A stretch of DNA of 64,000 nucleotides from Schizochytrium sp. TIO01 (GCA_004764695.1 SMSO01000031.1:1424600-1488599); one strand, 5' to 3'; counted from the first letter of the stretch, positions 18,887 to 29,375 are shown. Translations and numbers: made by a program. The notes: a model not told the origin generated them from the letters alone.

Positions 18887-20550
18887 CAACTAAGATACTT
18901 TAACATCACTTTTTCTAATTTAGCTAGTGGAGGTGATCCTATTTTGAAGCAGCGGTCTTCCTGAAGTTTACATTCTTATTGCTCCCGGTTTGGGTATTGT
19001 ATTTAACCAACTGTCTAACTAACCAATTAATTGACTAACTAACTAACTGATCAACCAACTAAGAAACTAAGAATCTGCGCCCCCCCTCGATAAGGTGAAA
19101 GATTAAATAAACACTAAAACGTTAAATTACAAACTTTGTTGCTTAAATAATTTGTTCTACTTATTCTCATAGAGCTACTCTGAAATTCATTCAAGATTTA
19201 GACGTCCTCAACTCAGTGCATGCGCAAGAATGAGAATGCTTACTCCTTGTCTCACTTCTTATAGGTTGTTCACTGTCCATTTACCGTAGCAGGAACAAAC
19301 AAATACTGAAACCTGCAAGTGGGGCGCTTCAAACTGTGGCGCCCGACCCGATTGTTAGAATAAGAATATAATTAGATTAAAATCTGATCTCTTCCGAGCT
19401 GAAGTTTTAAGCACTCACAAATCTTACATCGAGAAATGCTCGACACTGATTCAACAACACAAGCTCGAGCAAGATTTCGCGGAATCCTGAGTTTCTAAAA
19501 GTTGGAATAGGCTGTGCTTCGGAGCTTTCTTGCACTTTTCTCTTGCCCAGACGTTGAGCGTTGCTTTGCGATGATCGACCACTATGTTGCCAAAAAAGCT
19601 GAGGTCTTGCGCGAACTCAAAAATGTTCTTACTGACCGCCTCGAAACCAGCGATATCTCTCGTTTTCAACCAGGCTCAACAATCCCCATGTGTGCAAGGG
19701 CCATTTCTACACATCAGCTATCCACAGACAATCTCTAAAAGAATTTTGAGGCTGCTAGAAATAGTACAATTGACCCTTTCGACAAGAGGTATACGCAAAG
19801 GAGGCGTTCTGCTTCGAAACCTATTGGTTCAAGTTGTCTTTAACCAGTCCCCTGGGTAGTACTGAGTGCATATCTTTTACTTTCCTACGATCCAAAAGTA
19901 CTTATTTTTTGATTTGATTTTCAAAGTTATTTGATTCTCAAGTTTTAATTTAAAAGGGAACAAATTAATAAATTTTACTAGTATACCTAGCTAGAACGGT
20001 GGATCTAGATCTTCGTAGCATTCTCAAGCAACTTCAGTAGGTAGTGCTGTCTAAAACGTAAACTATTCAGAACATACACTGCTCTACATGCAAGCAGTAA
20101 GAGGATGAGGGAAGAACTGTGCTTCAGAAAGCATTTATATAACTCCTTCTTCAACTTTAAATTGGTGATTGATTTCATGGTTAAGACTGAATGACGAGAA
20201 ACCAATAAATTCCTTTACCAGAAAATTAATTAAAGGAATACCTAGAAAAAGGTTGCATTGAACTATTGGAATAGTTTTTTTTATACTAAGAAAGTCAGTA
20301 CGTAATGCATAGTCAGTCAGTACTGCTTAGTTTATTATACATTACATTCGCGTACCCCTCTGGTATACTGTGCATCTGTCAGAGTAGCCAGGGCAAAGCG
20401 AGCGATCTTCATAATAGTAGGACAGTCGCGAAATCGAAACGGCACGCTTCTTAAAAAGGACCAAGAGTATATATATTTATAATATATACTATCTTATGTA
20501 CTCTGCAATTTTTTTTAATTTTTTTTTAATTAAATAAAAGATTTATTAAA

Positions 20551-23037
20551 ATGGAACGAAGTCAGGTGGCTCTGGTCGATTGCAGCATGCAAGATAATTT
20601 GGTGTGGCAAAGTCAAAATACAATTAACTTGAAGGCGGTAGTATACGGGGTCATACACTATATACACGTCACTGATGTCATGAGCTCGAATCGCAAATCC
20701 GAAGTACTTTCCGAGGACGAAAACCGAGACGAGAAGAAGGATGTTGCCAAGATCGTTGTTCTGACAGCTGTGTGGTGGATAGGAAGCTCTGTATTTTCAG
20801 CATCGTCGAAAAATGCTCTTTTAGCGACAGATCTTGAGTATGTGCCAATTATTGTTGGTGTCTCGTTTGTCACATTCATCCAGCTCTTTATTGCAGCAAT
20901 GCTTTCGCTTGCATTCCTCGCTGCCAAAGGCCAAGTGGAGAAGTGTTTCAACATCTTACGCCCATGCATAAAAATCGGAGTACTTCATGGTATTGGAAAC
21001 CAAGCAACCAATTTCTTGGTTGTAACTGCCGGTGTCAGCGGGGCTCTTACATACAAGGCTGCCGAGCCTCTCTTTGTCATGCTTGTTCTCCGTGTTCTCG
21101 CGCCCCAACGCTTCAGTCAGGAAGCCACCACCTTGGGGCTTTCTTTCATGGGCTTAGTCTGTATCGGAGTTGCGATTGCAAGTTACCACCCGCCCTTTGT
21201 GTATACGGTATTGCTCGCTGCAGCCGCTTGCAATCTCATGTTTGGTGCGCGAACTGTGTACATCAAGGAACTTCGTTCTTCTCAACAAAACGAAGGAATG
21301 TACAGTATGATTAATATTTTTTTCATGACGTGTATCATCGGGTGCCTCGTAACGGGTGTATTTTCGTTTATGGTCTTTATTGCTTTAGATTCTGGTGCAC
21401 AAATGGCTGCTGTTTCTGCAGCATGCTCGAAATCTGCACTGGTCTCTTCACTCTTCTACTTTGTGTACAATTTGGTATCGTTTCTTGCACTCGATTTAGT
21501 ATCAACACCTACGCATACACTTCTAAAATCAGGAAAAGGTCTAACGGTATTGGTAATGGCAGGATTTTTCCTCAAGGAAGAGTACAGCGTTCTACAGTGG
21601 TTCGGCCTTTATGTCGCAATGCTCGGCGTGACGCTTTTTTCCCATTCAAAGAGTACGAGTTCCACAGAGATAGGTGCATATGTGCGCGAAGCTGGTTTTC
21701 GAGTTCTCGCGCTTTCGCTTACTACAGTTACTTTTTTTGCAGTATCACGATTTCTTGACCAGGCGGACATGAGTACAATCACAGGGATGGATGCCTCCAC
21801 CGTCTATGTAGAACCAGAGAGTTCTTTGTTGAGTCCGGGTGGTGTCGACAATATGGCAGGGAAGCAATACAAGCCCGAGTCAAGCTACTTGACTCCTTAT
21901 GAACGTCGAGGTGACGCAGCAGCCTGGTTAACATGTCTGGGAGCAATCCAAGAGTTGCAATACGATTTACTCGAGGACATTTTCCAGATCAAAGAGGTTC
22001 GGGACAACCGCGTTCTCTACCTCGACCCAGCGCACCACACGAATTTTGGTGACAATGCCCTGGCCGAAGGAGTACACCAGTTTCTGGGCCGTATGGGGTA
22101 CGGATCTAGCACGACAACACAGTGCCGCTTGCATCAAGCTTCCAATGTCCTTCCTAATTGTAAAGAAGTCAATTTGGACAATCATTTTCTTGCGGTATGG
22201 CACCCTGGAGGAAATTTTGGCGACTTATGGTACACTAACCAAGTCAAAAGAATAGAGAGCTTTGAGTACCTTCTAGCTCGCAATATGACTGTGGTAAGCT
22301 TTCCCCAAAGCTACGAATATGGAAACAAGGAAACTGAAAAGAGCGATGCTTTGAAACTACAGGGATACATCGAAAAGACAGTTGGGCTGGAGAGAGCCAA
22401 GGAAAAAGTCATCCTCTTGTGGCGATCGCAACGAAGTCTAGACAAGGCATCTCAAGCATTCCCCTTCGTGCAGCACCGTCTCGTCCCTGACATGGCATTC
22501 GCTCTTCGCCCGATGTTACCTCGAAGAAAGTTTCTAGGCGGGCCGAAGGAGCAAGTGGATATTCTTTTCATCTGGCGCACTGACAAAGAAGGCCTCAATA
22601 GGAAGCAACGAAACTCTAATTGGGTAAACGATGCGCTCAGCACTATGGAAGGTGGAGAGTCGATAACATTTAAGATCGTAGACTGGCCTGATACTAATAA
22701 GTTCGCTCCTGCGAGTGGAAGCGGCCATATCAAAAATGCGTGCGACAAGGATTTTGAACGAACATTTTCATCTAACCAAGCTTTGATCTCGCATGGCAAA
22801 GTCGTAATTTCGGACCGATTGCATGGTACTATCGTGTCCTTGCTGCATCGGATTCCTCATATTGCGCTGGAAAATACATATGGCAAGGTACGAGCAACAC
22901 GTGACGCTGCCTTTGCTGCGCATGAAGCATGTCGTGACGATGATGCAATGAACTATCGTTACACGGATGACATGTTAGAGGCCATGAGGCTTGCAATACA
23001 TTTCCTTAAGTACAACGAATTCCCAGCAGTTGTTTAG
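20551..23037 (+). CDS. Fusion protein: TPT/PEP-phosphate-translocator-like transporter + polysaccharide pyruvyl transferase
   Basis: One uninterrupted frame of 828 residues joins two proteins. Residues ~65-370 are a ten-helix drug/metabolite-superfamily transporter of the triose-phosphate/nucleotide-sugar type: HGIGNQATNFLVVTAGVSG with YKAAEPLFVMLVLRVL, then THTLLKSGKGLTVLVMAGFF and GLYVAMLGVTLFS. A separate hydrophobic helix follows at ~383-402 (FRVLALSLTTVTFFAVSRFL). Residues ~480-800 are a polysaccharide pyruvyl transferase domain: NFGDNALAEGVHQFLGRMGY, WHPGGNFGDLW, VVSFPQS and VISDRLHGTIVSLLHRIPHI. That family adds pyruvate ketals from phosphoenolpyruvate to sugars. The extra helix would place the catalytic part in the lumen if the transporter ends are cytosolic (inference). 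The ATG at 20551 gives the longest frame; Met44 at 20680 (MSSNRKSEV) may be the real start, since the intervening 43 residues look unlike either family. Confidence 0.88.
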   Translation: MERSQVALVDCSMQDNLVWQSQNTINLKAVVYGVIHYIHVTDVMSSNRKSEVLSEDENRDEKKDVAKIVVLTAVWWIGSSVFSASSKNALLATDLEYVPIIVGVSFVTFIQLFIAAMLSLAFLAAKGQVEKCFNILRPCIKIGVLHGIGNQATNFLVVTAGVSGALTYKAAEPLFVMLVLRVLAPQRFSQEATTLGLSFMGLVCIGVAIASYHPPFVYTVLLAAAACNLMFGARTVYIKELRSSQQNEGMYSMINIFFMTCIIGCLVTGVFSFMVFIALDSGAQMAAVSAACSKSALVSSLFYFVYNLVSFLALDLVSTPTHTLLKSGKGLTVLVMAGFFLKEEYSVLQWFGLYVAMLGVTLFSHSKSTSSTEIGAYVREAGFRVLALSLTTVTFFAVSRFLDQADMSTITGMDASTVYVEPESSLLSPGGVDNMAGKQYKPESSYLTPYERRGDAAAWLTCLGAIQELQYDLLEDIFQIKEVRDNRVLYLDPAHHTNFGDNALAEGVHQFLGRMGYGSSTTTQCRLHQASNVLPNCKEVNLDNHFLAVWHPGGNFGDLWYTNQVKRIESFEYLLARNMTVVSFPQSYEYGNKETEKSDALKLQGYIEKTVGLERAKEKVILLWRSQRSLDKASQAFPFVQHRLVPDMAFALRPMLPRRKFLGGPKEQVDILFIWRTDKEGLNRKQRNSNWVNDALSTMEGGESITFKIVDWPDTNKFAPASGSGHIKNACDKDFERTFSSNQALISHGKVVISDRLHGTIVSLLHRIPHIALENTYGKVRATRDAAFAAHEACRDDDAMNYRYTDDMLEAMRLAIHFLKYNEFPAVV

Positions 23038-23529
23038 AAAAGACAGAAACCCCCAGGCCAAATACTTTTGCAACCCTCATTATCCAGCCCGGAAAAAAGA
23101 GCTCAAACAAATTTCGATGATTTATAATAAACTTTTTTCATAAAATGTATTTCATGCGCACTGATGATTAACTGGTAGTAGTTGACTGTCGAGGCTTGCA
23201 ACAAAATCTACATGCCAGACGTGTAATGCAGCATCAGTGGTAAATTGTTTCACGGTTTTGTGATGGCTTGTGAAAAACAAAATCAATATAAGAAAATACC
23301 ACTACTGCAAATATGGGAGGAAGCATCAAAGTTCTCATGATGTCTGAAGGAGTGGTGTTTTACTGCAAATATCTGGCCCGCTGGGGTGCGTGTTGGGGGG
23401 TGGGGTTGAAAGTCAAGAAGAGACACCGACGATTTGCGTGTCTTGCGCAATTCGAAATTCAAAGTTCACCATAAAGAGCATCCAGGTGCAAGATGAAGAA
23501 TGACTGGGCGGAGGTTGACGTCCACATTT
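23038..23529. other. Convergent 3' intergenic region
   Basis: This is AT-rich 3'-flanking DNA between two converging genes, with a short G-rich run near 23390-23405. No gene is seen. Confidence 0.6.
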
Positions 23530-25629
23530 TTATTGAAGACTGCGGAGTAAGCGGCGACGCTGACGAGCTCGGGGTGAACAACTTTGATCATTGGCATGAT
23601 TCTCTTCCATTTCATGGGAGAAAGGACGTTTTCTTGAAAGTCCATGCCGAGAGCACTGTCGTTCAAGCGCAGCGACTCTAGAACTTTGTTCATGACAGCA
23701 GCTAGAGCAAGCCGCGAATGCGCAGTTTTTTGCAGCTTCTCCACCTTGACAGCCATAACATTTGAACTTTATCCTGCCGTTGTGGTGGAAGCAGTCTACG
23801 AGCCTTTGCCGAAGTACAAAACACGCACGACCTAGTTCAGCAATGGAGAACCCACTTAAAGCCCCCTCGTGAGGCAAAAGTCTATCGCGATAGCTGAGCG
23901 CCAATCTTTGGCGATAGGGAGTGAGCTGGATTGTCTGAAATGCAACACACCAGAGTGATTCTCGGTAAGGCTGGTGCGCGAGGGGGCGGCTCATTATTTC
24001 GAGTTCAACTCTTTCACCAAGCTCACCTAGCTCGTTACTTGTCAAGAGCGACCAAAATGTTTTGCCTTTTGGCAATTTATCGCCTAGGAAGATGTCGAGG
24101 TCACCTTTTTTACGAAAGTCTCCCTTGGTTTCGAGAATCTCGTGCAAGATTGCTCCCAGACTAGATCTATGCGACGAACCATTGCATGTTCTCAAACCCT
24201 CGTTCCCTTTTGACTGGACCGGTGGTATATTTGTTTCTCGACAGATGAAAGGATGTTCAACTTCTGTCAACAGAGAGCGCGTAAGATCATCTTGAAGATC
24301 TCCAGCCCAGGCAACTGGGGACGATGTCGTTTCACCATCTCTGTGTGCTGTAATAGGGTTGCTATCTTGTAAAAGCTCATGTTGTAAGAGATCAAACTGC
24401 GGGATCCTATGGTGATCGTCAAGCCCTTCACCATGTTTTTCATCAATTTGGTTACCAAGTACAGTGTCAAGCCCGCAACGAGGAGAGCCCAGCTCTGTGC
24501 ATGGAGATACCGTGACACAGTTCGGGGTGCTTGATCGACTTGACTGCAAGCTTCGCGATGCTCCACTGCTCGTGTTGGCGCTGGAAAAGTAATGATGTTT
24601 GGTAGTAGGTGTTCCCAAACTTTCAGAAACTACTTGTTGGGCCTGAGTAGGCAGATCTTCAAGCAACCTCATAAACATTTCATTATCACTTTCTTGCGAT
24701 TCTTGATTTGCATGTTCTTCAACAATGTCTTTGATATTACTTCCGCCTTCGGTTCCAATCTGTTTGCCCAATTCTCCGGAATTCTCCTTAATAAAACTTA
24801 GAGTTTTCTCGGCTGCATACATGACAGACGAAGTCAACACAGCGTGCTCCACTTCGTTTTGGGTTTCCAGTTCCGTCATCGAAAGTGAAGCATCAAACGT
24901 CATTGATCGTGGGCGACTAACGTGTTCTTCCTCAAGTAGAGCGTTATTTACCAGCCCTATATTCTCCTTCTCCTCATCAAGGCTAGCTTCTGATTCAGGG
25001 GAGCATGCAGGTGTTGTTCGGCTCGAAGAGTCAGGAAAAGTATTCATTGAAGTACTTGGCGAGAAAGAAGACAAATCGCGAAGAGCTTCGCGAACAGCGT
25101 CTGCTCGGCGGTACTTCTCGGCTCGAGAGTGCCGCTGCGATTGGATAACCGAGCCTGGTGCTTGATGACTTTCTTTCGCCTTGAGATCAACATAACTAGA
25201 GCCAATAACAACATCAGAGATGTTGAGTTTGTCTCTAACAACTCCATCATGAAGAGTCGCCTTGCCCCGCGTCATATCTTCTTTGCCGACTTCATGGCCG
25301 ACATCGACGTCTTCGCCAACGTCTAGAGAAATTCGGACTTTGTTGTCCATGACCTCGTCGGGTTCTGCAAGCGTGCCTTTGCCCGCGCTACATCGAGGGC
25401 TTTGACAACATCGTGAGCCCATTACCTTTTCAACGTGACTTTTTGGGCCTACAACCCGAGATTGTACGCAAGAACAACGAAAAGGTGCCTGGCTATGCTC
25501 AGAAGGCTCAAGAGAAGGGACATCCTTGTCCTCTACATAATCATGTGCCCCGACACCCATCCACCCAGAGGAGCAGCCAGCCTTGGATACATGCATGGCA
25601 TTCATCGTGGAGTTGAGTGCCTGTCCCAT
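23530..25629 (-). CDS. Unrecognised protein with C-terminal SHI/LRP1-like Cys cluster
   Basis: I do not recognise this as a named protein. From ATG 25629 it is 699 residues; the open frame extends 24 codons further only to a GTG. Residues 1-~480 are Ser/Glu-rich and probably disordered, with RSMTFDASLSMTELE and short helical pieces such as EMFMRLLEDLPTQAQQV. A more ordered part follows at ~530-620 (LGAILHEILETKGDF, FWSLLTSNELGELGERVELE). The striking part is a Cys cluster at 624-662, C-x2-C-x8-C-x4-C-x2-C-C-x13-C-x2-H (CYGCQGGEAAKNC then ACSSCC). It resembles the RING-like finger of plant SHI/STY/LRP1 proteins with altered spacing. The C-terminus is basic (SRKRPFSHE, RARQRRRLLRSLQ), suggesting nuclear localisation. 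A zinc-binding or DNA-binding role is inference. Confidence 0.6.
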   Translation of the reverse strand: MGQALNSTMNAMHVSKAGCSSGWMGVGAHDYVEDKDVPSLEPSEHSQAPFRCSCVQSRVVGPKSHVEKVMGSRCCQSPRCSAGKGTLAEPDEVMDNKVRISLDVGEDVDVGHEVGKEDMTRGKATLHDGVVRDKLNISDVVIGSSYVDLKAKESHQAPGSVIQSQRHSRAEKYRRADAVREALRDLSSFSPSTSMNTFPDSSSRTTPACSPESEASLDEEKENIGLVNNALLEEEHVSRPRSMTFDASLSMTELETQNEVEHAVLTSSVMYAAEKTLSFIKENSGELGKQIGTEGGSNIKDIVEEHANQESQESDNEMFMRLLEDLPTQAQQVVSESLGTPTTKHHYFSSANTSSGASRSLQSSRSSTPNCVTVSPCTELGSPRCGLDTVLGNQIDEKHGEGLDDHHRIPQFDLLQHELLQDSNPITAHRDGETTSSPVAWAGDLQDDLTRSLLTEVEHPFICRETNIPPVQSKGNEGLRTCNGSSHRSSLGAILHEILETKGDFRKKGDLDIFLGDKLPKGKTFWSLLTSNELGELGERVELEIMSRPLAHQPYRESLWCVAFQTIQLTPYRQRLALSYRDRLLPHEGALSGFSIAELGRACFVLRQRLVDCFHHNGRIKFKCYGCQGGEAAKNCAFAACSSCCHEQSSRVAALERQCSRHGLSRKRPFSHEMEENHANDQSCSPRARQRRRLLRSLQ

Positions 25630-26885
25630 AACTTTCTTAGACTCCCCTCGCTTAACCTCAATGCTCCGTTCGGTGCTCTCGTATCGATCAAACTGCACCA
25701 CAAGGTAATGTCTTCAAAATAGTTACTTTTCAGGTTTGGTGTTGCAATTATGCTTCTCAATTGTGCTTGGTTTGGATCCTTGTCCATTATCCCAAAATAC
25801 TATACGGAATAACAAGCACTGGCCAACCAAGAACTTGTGTTCTCTTGAGAACCAAAGTGTTGTGTCACAGTCGTTGCACAATTCAGATCTTATATGTTAT
25901 TTAGCGAAAACTATAGTTTTAAAAATAAGACTGAGAACTTCAAATTTGAACACGACTACACATTTCTGACTTGAAAAGGCTCAGTAATAACTTTTATTGC
26001 TCTCTTGAGATGGGATATAGTCGAGACAAAATGCAATCTAAGATGTTTCGTTTTAGTCTGTTTGGTCTTATGCTGAGGTAAGGATGCATCTTCGTTTTCT
26101 ATCTTATTATTCAGGTGATAAGGTTATTATAACAATATAATTGTTTTTACAAAATTAGCTTAACTAAAAACATTAAAAATAAATTATTTTAAAAAATAAT
26201 AAAAAGAAGGTGACGGATTCAAAGATAATCAGATTACAATCTAAATTGAATTTCGAATTTCGAATTTCGAATTTTTGAATTTTTGAATTTTGAATTTTAT
26301 ATTTTGAATTTTGAATTTTGAATTTTGAATATAAGTACTAAAAAATTAATTTTTTAAAAGTTATAAACATATGACAATAAAGTACGGCATCTATCGCAGG
26401 ACCATCAAACAACGCATAATAAGTAAAGGAACCGTCAGACATGATTGAAGATTAAAGAAAAAGTAGATAGAAGGAACGCCGTACAAACAAAGCAAGTTAT
26501 TTTGGGAGGGAGGGAGGAGGGAGGGAAGGGAAACAATGGTGGTGGTTGCTCTACAAAAAGGTGTTATCTGTTTTTTGTTTATCGGTATAAGGCGCGATGG
26601 AGGAGAGAAAAGGTGCAGTGCTCATGATGCACGGTAGAATAAACGGCCTTCATTTACGTAATTGTTATGGTTGTTTTGGGGGGGATGTTGATATGAACTG
26701 TATTTTTCTTGTCGTGGGCGCAAGAGAGAGGGCGGGTGCAGCTAGGAGAAACGGTGAATGCATTGTTGAATGCAAGAAAGAGACAGGCGAGCCAGCTTGC
26801 CCAGTCTCTAGCAACACAGGGCAAGCGCTGCGGAAACCCGGGCTCGCAATGCAAGTGATAAGGGCTGATTAAGGTAGGTAGGCAC
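25630..26885. other. AT-rich intergenic region
   Basis: This region lies between the start of the Cys-cluster gene and the stop of the helicase gene. It holds a GAATTT-type array (26249-26331), a G-rich stretch near 26505-26545 and no convincing gene. TAGGCACTTA at 26879-26888, preceded by GGTAGG, overlaps the helicase stop and is the reverse complement of a motif found elsewhere in the window. Confidence 0.5.
26249..26331. repeat. GAATTT/TTTGAA-type hexamer array
   Basis: Imperfect tandem copies of GAATTTC and GAATTTT. Related arrays occur near 29250, 55797, 56560 and 59047. Confidence 0.85.
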
Positions 26886-28460
26886 TTAGTTGTATGCTTC
26901 AAGAGCAGAAATGATCTTGCTCTCAAGGTTGGAGAGATCATCGACGGGGATAAGCGGACGGTTTACCTCTGCATTAGCGAAGAGTGCACGCTCAATGTCC
27001 TTCATGAGGCCAAGGTCACGGAAGGCAGGGCTGCGAGCCACAAGAGAAACAGAAGCACCCTTCTTAGTCCAACGTCCCGAGCGGCCTATCCTGTGCACAA
27101 AATTCTCCGGGTCAGCTTCCTGCTCGCGGTTAACAGGAAGGTCGACATTAATAACTAAAGTCACATTGGGGTTGTCAATACCGCGCGAGGTGACATCAGT
27201 AGAAACGAGAGCCTTGCGCTCACCGCGCTTGAACTCACTGAGCACAATGTCACGCTCGGCCTTATCCATGTCACCATGGATCTGACCGACCGGGAAGTTT
27301 AGCCCGCGAAGATAATCCGCGAGGCGTTGTACACGATCTTTACGATTGCAAAAGATAACGGACTGCCCCTCGCTGAGCTGAGAGAGGTTCTCCCAGATCT
27401 CATTAATGGCCTCAAACTTCTTCTTATAGATTTCCTCTTCGTTGCGCTCATTCTCATCTCCAATATAGACAACGAAGTTGACGACTTTGTCGAGAGTGAC
27501 ATCCTCCTTGCGCAGCGTGATCTCGTGGTACTTGGACTCGTCCATGTCATGTCCACCAACGAACTGGCGGGCAATCTGTCGTACATTTTCGGTGAAGGTG
27601 GCCGAAAAGAGCAAAATTTGGCACGGCTTGTCCTTGCGCTTCTTGAGAATAATGTCGCGAATCTCCTGAACGTCCTGTCCAAATCCGTGAGGTGGCTGCT
27701 GCACCATCTTGTCAGCTTCATCAAGAATAAGAACGCGGCACTCAGACGGATCGATCATAGGCTTGCGCTTCTTGCGTCCCATGGCATTTTTGAGGTAGTT
27801 CTTGACCATTCCAGGTGTTCCCACAACGACCTGCTCATCAAAGTCTTCACCTTCACTAAGTGCCCACGGCGCCGCCGCGCTCCCTTCCGCGAGGGGTCCA
27901 TTTTTGGACCTAGCAGACATAACTCTGCGTGCTTTAATGCCCTTGTCGGATCCCAGTGCGTTGACCTCCTGTGCAATCTGCGTGCACAGCTCCTGAGTGA
28001 CAGCCAAGATAATAGCCTGAGGCGTGCTGGGCTTCTTATCTGCAGAGATCCTTGCAAGCATAGAGATGACAAAGGTACCGGTCTTACCCGTGCCGGCTTG
28101 AGCCTGTCCGATAAGGTTTCGTGGAGGGTCGCTGATCACAAGCGGAAGTCCAATTTGCTGGATCTTAGACATAGTGCTCCAGCCCTTGACGTTCGCGATA
28201 GACTTCTTGAGGTCGTCATCAATCGCAAGGGCTGAGAAACTTGTCACTGCCTGCGTCTTGGGCTCGTCCACGGGGCACCCGGCCTCGCGTACTACAAGAG
28301 CACCGCTGTGCAGGTCTGGAGCTCCGTGGACGTCGAGGTCCAACTTAGCCGCATGTTCGCTCAGAGCGGCCACAGCGTCTCCCTCCGTGTCATTTTCGAC
28401 ATCATCCGCCCACGACGACTTGGGCTCGGCCGGTGGTGCGGCTGCGGCAGGTTCAGACAT
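26886..28460 (-). CDS. DEAD-box RNA helicase, Dbp5/DDX19-like
   Basis: This ATP-dependent RNA helicase most resembles Dbp5/DDX19, which remodels mRNPs at the nuclear pore during mRNA export. It is a single exon of 524 residues from ATG 28460. Helicase motifs in order: Q-motif region SKIQQIGLPLVI, Walker A AQAGTGKT (~118-125), VLILDEADKM (~245), SAT (~285), VIFCNRKDRVQRLADYL, STDVTSRGIDNPNVTLVIN and HRIGRSGR (~458-465). Motif Ia reads AVTQELCTQ rather than the usual PTRELA, a departure worth noting. The N-terminal ~80 residues are Ala/Glu/Asp-rich, as in Dbp5. It has a GRKKRKP-containing insertion before motif II. Helicase class is certain; Dbp5 orthology is likely from the domain lengths and the IINVDLP-like VINVDLPVNREQEADPENF segment. 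Confidence 0.9.
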   Translation of the reverse strand: MSEPAAAAPPAEPKSSWADDVENDTEGDAVAALSEHAAKLDLDVHGAPDLHSGALVVREAGCPVDEPKTQAVTSFSALAIDDDLKKSIANVKGWSTMSKIQQIGLPLVISDPPRNLIGQAQAGTGKTGTFVISMLARISADKKPSTPQAIILAVTQELCTQIAQEVNALGSDKGIKARRVMSARSKNGPLAEGSAAAPWALSEGEDFDEQVVVGTPGMVKNYLKNAMGRKKRKPMIDPSECRVLILDEADKMVQQPPHGFGQDVQEIRDIILKKRKDKPCQILLFSATFTENVRQIARQFVGGHDMDESKYHEITLRKEDVTLDKVVNFVVYIGDENERNEEEIYKKKFEAINEIWENLSQLSEGQSVIFCNRKDRVQRLADYLRGLNFPVGQIHGDMDKAERDIVLSEFKRGERKALVSTDVTSRGIDNPNVTLVINVDLPVNREQEADPENFVHRIGRSGRWTKKGASVSLVARSPAFRDLGLMKDIERALFANAEVNRPLIPVDDLSNLESKIISALEAYN

Positions 28461-28917
28461 AGTAATATCTCAGAGTGAGGGCCAGAGCAGCAATAGGCGG
28501 AGCAGTCAGCAAAGAGGCGAGAGCGTCCTCGCTTCGCTTCAATCCGTTCGAGGTTTGCTTTGACTGCTTCCGTCAACTAACTATCTTATATCTCTTTATC
28601 TGCTATCTGACGTTCCAGACGCAGGAACGAAAGCACACAGCGCGAGCAAGGCCACTGAGGAGGTTTTGCACCGGCAGCGACCGGGCCCGGGGTGCGAGGG
28701 AAGATCCTCGAGGCGTCCACGTGGATCAGACTCGACACAAGAGACCTCCTTCCCACGGGGGTAGCGAGAGAAGGTAGTCGAGAGAAAGAACAACAGACAT
28801 AGTAAAATAAAACTACGGCTTGCTTCCTTAGTCTCGGCTATCCTCTCCTCCTAACTCTACCTGGTAGGTAAGGTACCTAGCTAGCTAGAGACAGATAAAC
28901 GCCACTGCTGTTCATTC

Positions 28918-28963
28918 CCTTCTTCTCCGTCTTCTCCGTCTTCTCCGTCTTCTCCTTCTCCTT
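28918..28963. repeat. TTCTCCGTC 9-bp tandem repeat
   Basis: About four to five copies of TTCTCCGTC, ending in TTCTCC runs, upstream of the helicase gene. Confidence 0.85.
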
Positions 28964-29247
28964 CAAGCTACAACAAACTAATGACGAACCACAGAAACAA
29001 AGAGAGTGTTCCTTCTTGATGATTCTTGATCCTTCCTTCTTCTTCTGCTCGTCCTCCTTCTGCCCGCGAGAAGTGGAGACACTGGCAAGCAAGCCGCAGC
29101 AGGACAGAGACGCGAGCACACTTGGACGCGGCAGGAGCGAGGAGAGAGCGCCGGCGATGCGATGGGGAGTGCGTGCCTCAGCTGGATGCGACTGCGGAGT
29201 TTGAACTTCTTCGAGAGCGTGAATTGAGTTTTTGAAAAGATGGATTC

Positions 29248-29375
29248 TCGAATTTGAGTTTGAATTCGAAGAATTTGAATTTGAAGAATTTGAATTTTGA
29301 ACTCAAACTCAAACTCAAACTCAAAAGCAAAAGCAAAAGCAAAAGCAAAAGCAAAAGCAAAAGCAAGACCAAGCT
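29248..29375. repeat. Compound array: GAATTT, CTCAAA and GCAAAA hexamers
   Basis: Three adjacent hexamer runs, GAATTT-like, then CTCAAA, then GCAAAA, follow each other without spacers. Confidence 0.9.

Larger units (their letters stand above)
13748..20550. other. Gene-poor 6.8-kb region with coding relics
   Basis: No intact gene is convincing here. The stretch contains weak SMP-30-like fragments (15416-16535), a 16-bp tandem repeat (18750-18886) and one orphan frame (18409-18693). The part from about 17 kb on is AT-rich. A short frame at 19514-19738 (+) has helical composition (VAKKAEVLRELKNVLTDRLE) but no recognisable identity. A CTAA-type run lies near 19010-19070. The 20460-20550 segment is strongly AT-rich and probably includes the promoter or 5' UTR of the transporter-transferase gene. 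Confidence 0.55.

Noticed and set aside
18608-18909. Membrane-protein-like frames rich in Leu/Tyr/Thr/Phe
   Set aside because: Encoded by the 16-bp minisatellite.
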